Part shown: positions 6,901 to 11,353 of the stretch, piece by piece
How the letters are laid out: every line of letters starts with the position of its first letter
How positions within the stretch are numbered: position 1 is the stretch's first letter
Origin: Candidatus Berkelbacteria bacterium
GTDB taxonomy: Bacteria > Patescibacteriota > UBA1384 > VFKW01
NCBI GenBank assembly: GCA_009885355.1
Contig: VFKW01000093.1
Location: 1-11,353 of the forward strand
Direction of reading: 5' to 3'
Length of the DNA: 11,353 nucleotides
Notes under the pieces: generated by a model
Databases searched by the model: none
What the model saw: the letters and a program-made list of their open reading frames with translations, nothing else
Told to the model about the DNA's origin: nothing
Translations under genes and position numbers: made by a program

Positions 6901-9900
6901 TGTTGTCAATCCATAAGGTTCCAGAAACATCAGTTATAGCTGCTAAAGGAAGCCTGAGAGTTAAAAATATTTCTGAAGTCCAGAACGGCCACCATCCGTT
7001 TGATGTCGGTGTTGTAAAACTTGTTTGGTAAGTTGACCATGAATTTATCGAAGTTAATAATGGTCCTGAGACAGGAGGGCCAATAGTAGTAGCTGCTGGA
7101 CTAGCGTCGTCGTTATAAATAACCGATTGTGTTTTTAGTAGATCGCTACCAGTTTGTTTGTATCTGAAGGTTAGTGTGTAAGTTGTGTTTGGTTGAGTTC
7201 TGGTTGAGTCGTCGATGATTTGGAAAATATTTACAGATCCAGTTTTGCCAGCTGGTAGGGTAAGGCTGATTGATTGAGATTGGTTGCCGTCATCTTTGTT
7301 TATCTGATCGATATTGTAAGACCTTGTTCCTGAAGTTAATCCACTTCCCCATCCGCACCAGTAATCTGGTACTTGCACTTTTACTTTCCCACTACTACAT
7401 CCAGGCACATATGTTTGATCTGTACGTGAGTAACTTTCAAGATTTGGATTGTGTAGTAGATTGATCTGATCTCCATCAAAACTAGATTTTTCCAAGATAT
7501 TTCCGTTAGCATCGTAACTAAAAATTGTTTGGACGCCATTTCCATTGTATGTATCAAGCATGTTCCATCTGCCTGTTTCGTAGGTTGCATAATTATAAGT
7601 ATTTTTAGTCGTGAGGATGTTGTTGGCATTGAATTGATTTATTAGATTTCCCGAAATATCATCATAAGCAGTTGTGCTAAGTGCTCCACTTGGGTCAGTC
7701 ACGCCTTGGGTTAAAAAGTCGTCGTTATAGTCGTATTCAGTAGTTTGTCGGATGTCGATATTTTGTTCATTTTTAACTGTCGGACCAACTGATTTTGTGA
7801 CTAAACCGGTTCTAAAGTATGGGTTTGCAGATAAGTAATAGTCTGAAGTATAGGCGGCTTCTTGAGCAGGTGTGGTATCGAAAGCTTTTGGTGAAACTAC
7901 GCGAGTGTGTTCAGAGCTGTCATAATATATTTTTGTTTTTTTAGAGGCTGCATCGATGAGTTCTGAAACTTTATTTCCCAAGTAAGTAATATTGCTCGTA
8001 AATTGTTTGGGATCAGTGATTGATGATAATTGATGATTTATATAATTATAGGTTGTAGTTGATGAAAGAGTGTCACCATTATGATAAGAGACAGAAGTGA
8101 GATCTGTGTTGGTATATGTATAACTGATTTTTAGCCCATATGAATGATAATTTGGATCATTGTAATTTAGATCTGTGATGGACTCTAGGCGGCCAATATT
8201 ATTGTAATTTAGGATAATTTTTTTATTCGCTGAATTTATAATTTCGATTAACTTTCCATCTAAATAAGTATAATTAATCGCATTATTATTTTTATCTAAT
8301 TGCTGAACGAGCTTTCCTGATTGATCAAAGATTAATTTGCTGCCGCCACTGTAAGTCATCGTGTATTTTTGAGTATTTGGATCGTATTTCATGCCGGCAA
8401 AAAGTCCATTTGGACGATGTCCAGCTCTGGTGTAAAAGCTGCTTGAGCCGTCGAGATTATCTGCTTTGCCAGTTTCGGATTCGTTTGGATCGACATAGTT
8501 ATAATCATTGTCGTGGTCAAAAAATGTGTATTGGGTGTTGGAGGTGTCGCTGAAGACAATTGTTTGTAAATTGCTAAGTGGGAAGGATAATCTTTGATTC
8601 GGGGTGATAGTCCAATTATATCCAAATGGTCCGTCATAAGTATCTTGGCTGTTATATGTGTGGCTAATGGAAATATCTTGTCCTAGAGATTTGGTAGTTA
8701 AATCTTGAAATGAAGCAACAAGATTTCCGCTAGCTAGATTGGCTTTTATCGTGCCATCTGCATAAGGCATACTTGAGTATTGCCAGTATGAAGCATCTCC
8801 GATTAAGTTTTTATTTGCGTTATTGTTGTAATAAACGAGAAGGTATGGCTTGTATGCGGTAGTGCCAACATAACTTTTTGAGATAAATGCTTTTTTTGAA
8901 AGAGTAGGGTCGGTGGCTCGCAATGTAAGACCGTGGTTGGGTGCATAGGTTGGGTTTGAGCTGCTTGTGGTCCATTTTTTTACAAGGGATGTGATGTCAT
9001 AATTCCACCAGCTCCATTGAGTATTACCTGTATAGCTAGTAATAGAATTTGTATCAATACTTGGTTGATTGTCCCATCTTAATCCATTTGAATAACCGGG
9101 GGTGTCTAATTGTTGCCAAGGGCTTGTTACTTGGTAAAGTTTGATACGATTTGCATTTGTATTTTCACGCTCTTGAGCAATACCGAATACAGCGGAGTCA
9201 ATTTGGGAATTGGTAGGAATTCCTGATAAATTAAATTTTAAGAATCCGCGACCCTCGCCTCGTGCTGCAGTAGTGCCTGAGCTTGCGTCACACCAGGCAT
9301 TCCCTACATAAATATAACTTGTGTCATGTGTATATCCTGGTTGGCATTCACTGGCATAACCATTTTCGTAATCTGCACTGTTTGAAATATTTATGGTTGG
9401 ATCAATAATAATAGGATATCGGTATTCGTTTTGGGAGATAAAATTCGCAAGTGGGAGATCAAGTGAAACAACATTATTTTTTTGGTTGATGATATATTTC
9501 GAATAAATCGGATCAAGGGTTTGCTGGTTTAGAGCAAATGGAGGGTTTATGCGAAAGATCGTTTCGTTATTTTTTTGGAAGGCTAATCCTGAATTTGAGT
9601 CTTCAAATACTGTGATATCTTTGCTGGCATTGAGAGTGAAAGATAGTTTATCGAGGTTTGGTTTTTGTTTTAAAATAATTTCTTCTTTTACGGAGTCGTT
9701 GTCTATAGTATATCTTATGTCAATACCATCTAGAATATCAGAATAAGTTACGACATTTTCTTTAATTTGAGCTTGAGTATTATTGGCGCCATTTATAGAT
9801 AAGTCTAATTGGCTTCCATTAAGTTGTAAATTAAAGAGATCGCTTTTTGAGTTTTCTTTAAATTTGATCTGAAAATTATTTGATTTATTTATGTATTTAT

Positions 9901-10255
9901 AGCCGTCTGTTTTGAGTTCGGAGTTTTCGGTAATTGTATTATCGATAGGAACGTATTGATTGTTGTTATTTAAATAATTTATTGGATCAAGGGAAATTTT
10001 GGCATAACCTTTGCCGTCTTTTGTTTCGTAGAAATTGGCGTTGGCGGTTTTTTTGGAAGTGTTTTCTTTAGCCTCGGCTTTGTTGATGAGTTTGTCTGTA
10101 ATTTCCTGTTTGAGGGTTGGACGAGGGTTTTTTTGATATTGGTCCAGATAAAAAAATAATGGTGACGATTGCGCCACCATTGAGACTAATATCAAACTAA
10201 CTAATATAAATTGGTAACTTCCTGTCCACCATTTTTGTCGGATGATATTTTTCAT
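3911..10255 (-). CDS. Secreted RHS-repeat polymorphic toxin with DUF4258-like RNase tip
   Basis: This intact 2114-residue protein has, in order: a basic N-terminus and hydrophobic segment (about 14-34) for Sec export or membrane anchoring; a beta-rich leader domain (60-290); a DNRLRE domain (285-480; GRGFLKFNLSGIP, WDITSLV-like NYDITSLVKKW); RHS sequence (485-930); a carbohydrate-binding-like jelly roll (930-1125); YD repeats with YDANGN copies (1135-1550); a LamG/concanavalin-like domain (1552-1757); more YD repeats; and the RHS-associated core (about 1838-1962; RWYDPTLVRFVSVDP, NPVNYFDPQG). After DPQG comes a variable tip: a Gly-rich hydrophobic stretch (2007-2033), then residues 2041-2114 with VHILWRMIQRGVS, like DUF4258 RNases of the BECR fold. 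The RHS shell is known to encapsulate and release such tips. The start has GGAGAG five bases before the ATG and a near-consensus promoter. Target and delivery route are unknown. Confidence 0.93.
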   Translation of the reverse strand: MKNIIRQKWWTGSYQFILVSLILVSMVAQSSPLFFYLDQYQKNPRPTLKQEITDKLINKAEAKENTSKKTANANFYETKDGKGYAKISLDPINYLNNNNQYVPIDNTITENSELKTDGYKYINKSNNFQIKFKENSKSDLFNLQLNGSQLDLSINGANNTQAQIKENVVTYSDILDGIDIRYTIDNDSVKEEIILKQKPNLDKLSFTLNASKDITVFEDSNSGLAFQKNNETIFRINPPFALNQQTLDPIYSKYIINQKNNVVSLDLPLANFISQNEYRYPIIIDPTINISNSADYENGYASECQPGYTHDTSYIYVGNAWCDASSGTTAARGEGRGFLKFNLSGIPTNSQIDSAVFGIAQERENTNANRIKLYQVTSPWQQLDTPGYSNGLRWDNQPSIDTNSITSYTGNTQWSWWNYDITSLVKKWTTSSSNPTYAPNHGLTLRATDPTLSKKAFISKSYVGTTAYKPYLLVYYNNNANKNLIGDASYWQYSSMPYADGTIKANLASGNLVASFQDLTTKSLGQDISISHTYNSQDTYDGPFGYNWTITPNQRLSFPLSNLQTIVFSDTSNTQYTFFDHDNDYNYVDPNESETGKADNLDGSSSFYTRAGHRPNGLFAGMKYDPNTQKYTMTYSGGSKLIFDQSGKLVQQLDKNNNAINYTYLDGKLIEIINSANKKIILNYNNIGRLESITDLNYNDPNYHSYGLKISYTYTNTDLTSVSYHNGDTLSSTTTYNYINHQLSSITDPKQFTSNITYLGNKVSELIDAASKKTKIYYDSSEHTRVVSPKAFDTTPAQEAAYTSDYYLSANPYFRTGLVTKSVGPTVKNEQNIDIRQTTEYDYNDDFLTQGVTDPSGALSTTAYDDISGNLINQFNANNILTTKNTYNYATYETGRWNMLDTYNGNGVQTIFSYDANGNILEKSSFDGDQINLLHNPNLESYSRTDQTYVPGCSSGKVKVQVPDYWCGWGSGLTSGTRSYNIDQINKDDGNQSQSISLTLPAGKTGSVNIFQIIDDSTRTQPNTTYTLTFRYKQTGSDLLKTQSVIYNDDASPAATTIGPPVSGPLLTSINSWSTYQTSFTTPTSNGWWPFWTSEIFLTLRLPLAAITDVSGTLWIDNIRLQQGSTGTTTTQKTFKSEYYPSGLVKKETTPEGKIVNYEWNNDGTLKSATDPLGNRTEFTYDANGNKLSSTEPKGVATNTDINDYKTLFNYNNQSQITSVTEAATGNKTTYTYDVNNNIQDTITPNGLKTTIMYDQLNRAQNTINPYGFSSKVEYDANGNPKGIIDPNKKNSTITYDASNKVTQKTESSGQTTETKYNANDQVKVLSVESQTLTYNYDKNGRPIGETFNNNGIANSTSYTYDKANNIIQTTTPNNDIITPSYTTTNEISKISIGGTTAKYTRNKNNQLTRLDKQVDANGNPTGDSITYQYNDAGQVTDIIHSKNGTNFQTYHYEFDANGNRKQVTINGQTTTYEYDNLNQISKTTTQDSKITQYSYDKGGNILEITYPDLKKDVFFYEGNRLVKKINKLGISEYIGYDANGNITSRDNGESIPLLSRFENNLSNDRDHQAALINDDKTTPTYAAGKFGQALKLANNQYLSYSSSSNLNKAIGTIEFWFQPNWSADNQARTLFEYYADAKNYIRIQKTTDNKIQFNYVSNGKDYGSTSSAVNFQANNWYHLATTWSPTQSATYLNGSKIGEKVYCAPGAWTCGTTFTKIATNATKIILGASVITTANQFADITLDELQISGISKTAQDITKDYQSTQSSSLIKTTTYEYDSDDYLNKISKPDGSILTYTYDANKRLIKKKTEGVNPAETTYLYDGDKVVSETTGTDITKYLYDTAGSLLIIAKNNNNYYPVYDGLGSIIGIRDSAGNTINSYNYDDWGTVTSKTEGIQNTLRFSDYKWDQEANMYLLGSRWYDPTLVRFVSVDPYPGNKEESLSLNEYIYCHNNPVNYFDPQGDKRKKIDKKFHLPSLSDWLINHGYGDAILYMNQNSSFWRYAMDHPFITGLGVGVGGGICFAGGSLALGGTVTFNGNSYGVHILWRMIQRGVSPQLIQKTIAQGTTFKYLHEGIIKTGYYNAASKIMVATYNNKILTVMTNVTPKYISRLLKK
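3914..4369 (-). other. Variable C-terminal toxin tip of the RHS protein
   Basis: These are residues 1963-2114, everything after the DPQG end of the RHS core, which is where tips are exchanged in RHS/CDI-type toxins. Residues 1963-2000 are a linker; 2007-2033 are Gly-rich and hydrophobic (GLGVGVGGGICFAGG), a common pre-toxin or membrane-passage element; 2041-2114 match the DUF4258 outline: an H and R-M in the first helix, RGVS, then strands ending KILTVMTNV. H2043, R2047 and R2051 are candidate active-site residues. The cleavage target would be RNA if the fold assignment is right. Confidence 0.65.
4870..6850 (-). repeat. YD (RHS) repeats with a LamG-like insert
   Basis: This stretch encodes about 18-22-residue YD units of the form G-x-x-x-x-Y-x-Y-D-x-x-G-N. 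At DNA level the units share a short segment encoding DANGN, seen on the plus strand as repeated GCCATTGGCATC-like words. The array is interrupted at 4985-5602 by the LamG-like domain. The repeats are coding and build the beta-cage, and are not a CRISPR or a tandem-satellite array. Confidence 0.75.
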
Positions 10256-10260
10256 ATATT

Positions 10261-10328
10261 CTCTCCGTTATGTAATTAGTTGATAGATTAAATTATTGTT
10301 ATTATACCACTTAGTTTTTACATGTCAA
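10261..10328 (-). promoter_or_regulatory. Promoter and ribosome site of the RHS toxin operon
   Basis: The minus strand has a perfect -35, TTGACA (10328-10323), a 16-nt spacer ending in TGG and a perfect -10, TATAAT (10306-10301). Initiation is predicted near 10294, with a 39-nt leader carrying ACGGAGAG (10268-10261) before the ATG. No operator-like dyad is evident. For a giant toxin gene this is an unexpectedly strong constitutive-type signal. It begins 33 bp after the stop of the U32 gene, with no terminator in between. Confidence 0.85.
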
Positions 10329-10361
10329 GAGTTTGTATGTTAAAAATTTAAGTAGGCTATT

Positions 10362-11353
10362 TTATTTGATTTTTATGCGTAGGAATGAATTTATGGGGAG
10401 TTCTTGGTCTATGTCTATGGCTATTATGTAGTTGGCGTGGACTACTTCGACTATTTGGTCATTGTGGTGGATTTTTTTTAGGTCGTATTTTATTATTTCA
10501 GTTGGAGTGATGATTTCTACTTCTTGATTGGTGTTTAGCTGATTTTTGACTTCTATGATGGCTTGTTTTTTGGATTTGTCGTAGTTTTTGACTAGGCCGA
10601 TGAAGCCCCAGTGGGCGATGGATTTTGAGCGGTCGTAATTATTTGTATCTTGATTTGGTGTACTAAAATAAAAACCGGTGGTGAAGTCGCGGTTGGCGGT
10701 CTTTTGGAGTTCTTCAAATAAATCTTCTTTTTTTGCTTCGTATTTTTTGGGGTCATCGAAGAATAAGTCGATGGCTTGGCGGTAGGCGCGTGTGACCATG
10801 GCGACGTAGTAAATGCTTTTGAGGCGGCCTTCGATTTTAAATGATTGGACTCCGGCTTCGATGAGTTCAGGGATGTGGCGGATCATGCAGAGGTCTTTGG
10901 AGTTGAAAATATAGGTGCCTTGATCGTCTTCGTAAATGGGGAAAAACTCGTCTTTTCGCATTTCTTCCTCGACGGCGTACATTTTGTATTTAAAACGGCA
11001 AGGTTGAATGCAGGCTCCCCTGTTTGGATCGCGGCCGATCATGTAGTTGGAGATCTGGCAGCGGCCGGAATAGGCCATGCACATGGCACCGTGGACAAAG
11101 GATTCGAGGTGGTAGCTAGTAGTTGGAAGTTGGAAGTTGGCGGGGTGCGGCTGATGCCTGGATTCTTTGGCTGCGGCCTCAGAATGACAAAAAAGAGACG
11201 ACTCGGGATGACAAGAAGAGGAAATTATTTTTATGTCTTTTAGGCTTAATTCTCTGGCTAGGACTATTCTTTCTATGCCTTGTTTGAACCAAAAATTGGC
11301 CGTGAGTTGGTTGGTGGTGTTGGCTTGGGTGGAGAGGTGGATTGGGATGTCGG
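10362..11353 (-). CDS. Peptidase U32 family protein (TrhP/RlhA-like RNA hydroxylation), 5' end outside window
   Basis: The frame is open from 10362 to the right edge (330 codons), so the ATG at 11084 is internal and the real start is beyond the window. Upstream of that ATG it encodes IPIHLSTQAN, GIERIVLARELSLKDIK and LESFVHGAM, all typical of U32 proteins. Four cysteines in CMAYSGRC and GACIQPC have the C-x6-C-x15-C-x3-C spacing assigned to an iron-sulfur cluster in this family. SFKIEGRLKS, YYVAMVTRAYR and RDFTTGFYFSTP follow, then a beta-barrel C-terminal domain (GFIGLVKNYDKS). Despite the historical name, characterised members (E. coli TrhP, RlhA) are needed for prephenate-dependent hydroxylation of tRNA uridine 34 or a 23S rRNA cytidine; the GFYFSTP-type ending fits TrhP better. 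Unusual: about 38 extra residues precede LESFVHGAM. The key motifs are otherwise intact. Confidence 0.85.
   Translation of the reverse strand, partial: DIPIHLSTQANTTNQLTANFWFKQGIERIVLARELSLKDIKIISSSCHPESSLFCHSEAAAKESRHQPHPANFQLPTTSYHLESFVHGAMCMAYSGRCQISNYMIGRDPNRGACIQPCRFKYKMYAVEEEMRKDEFFPIYEDDQGTYIFNSKDLCMIRHIPELIEAGVQSFKIEGRLKSIYYVAMVTRAYRQAIDLFFDDPKKYEAKKEDLFEELQKTANRDFTTGFYFSTPNQDTNNYDRSKSIAHWGFIGLVKNYDKSKKQAIIEVKNQLNTNQEVEIITPTEIIKYDLKKIHHNDQIVEVVHANYIIAIDIDQELPINSFLRIKIK
11109..11222 (-). repeat. In-frame dispersed-repeat insertion inside the U32 gene
   Basis: About 114 bp (38 codons) separate two conserved U32 blocks that are normally joined by roughly ten residues. On the minus strand the insert reads TGTCATCCCGAG (11213-11202), then TGTCATTCTGAG (11189-11178) followed by GCCGCAGCCAAAGAATCC. 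This is the look of the widespread intergenic TGTCATTCTGAG...GAAGAATCC repeat of many bacteria. After it, AACTTCC is repeated in tandem (11138-11125). There is no stop codon and no frame shift. The encoded stretch is low-complexity, rich in S, H, P and A, and unlike the rest of the protein. The edges are approximate. Confidence 0.7.

Noticed and set aside
4870..8200. Repeated short words in the RHS gene as a CRISPR array
   Set aside because: Units are coding, in frame, divergent and without constant spacers; they are YD repeats.
10256..10361. Intrinsic terminator between the U32 and RHS genes
   Set aside because: The spacer is AT-rich but has no stem with a following U-run; only the RHS promoter is supported there.
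10362..11084. U32 gene as an N-terminally truncated 240-residue protein starting at 11084
   Set aside because: The same frame is open to the window edge and encodes conserved U32 blocks (VLAREL, ESFVHGAM) upstream of that ATG, so the ATG is internal.
10845..11243. Plus-strand ORF of 132 codons
   Set aside because: It runs opposite the conserved U32 coding sequence and through the inserted repeat, and has no recognisable domain.

Overview
The window looks like a piece of a low-GC bacterial chromosome, and I favour a Candidatus Patescibacteria (CPR)-type genome. That guess rests on the gene mix (DUF2130 protein, U32 protein, a giant secreted RHS protein), on very short spacers, and on a dispersed repeat of the GTCATTCTGAG type lying inside a gene. 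It is an inference. The standard genetic code fits every gene. All convincing protein genes lie on the minus strand, so the layout is described in transcription order, from high to low coordinates.

(1) 11353-10362: a 5'-truncated peptidase-U32-family gene (tRNA/rRNA hydroxylation type, TrhP/RlhA-like). Its frame stays open through an in-frame block of about 114 bp that looks like an inserted dispersed repeat. (2) 10328-2835: an RHS polymorphic-toxin locus. A near-consensus promoter drives a 2114-residue secreted RHS shell protein with a DNRLRE domain, two carbohydrate-binding-like inserts, YD repeats, the RHS-associated core and a C-terminal tip resembling DUF4258 RNase toxins. Nine bases later comes a DUF2283 protein, the likely cognate antitoxin, and then an AT-rich 233-residue protein that may be a second immunity protein. 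(3) 2818-2076: a monocistronic unit with an extended -10 promoter, a dyad over the predicted start site, a strong ribosome site, a secreted protein of unknown function with two possible OB-like halves, and a clear intrinsic terminator.

(4) 2110-1666: 445 bp without a convincing protein gene. It holds an apparently complete small-RNA gene on the minus strand: a TTGACA-17-TACAAT promoter with TG extension, about 30 nt of leader, a long structured hairpin with a competing fold, and a U-rich end. It also contains a 40-nt imperfect palindrome and a possible 38-codon ORF on the opposite strand. (5) 1665-1: a compact cluster of a small P-loop kinase, a DUF2130 coiled-coil protein with PD-(D/E)XK-like residues, and the first 16 codons of an inositol-monophosphatase-like gene.

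The RHS toxin with its immunity genes and the unassigned small RNA are the two parts most worth following up. No tRNA, rRNA, transposase or CRISPR array was seen.
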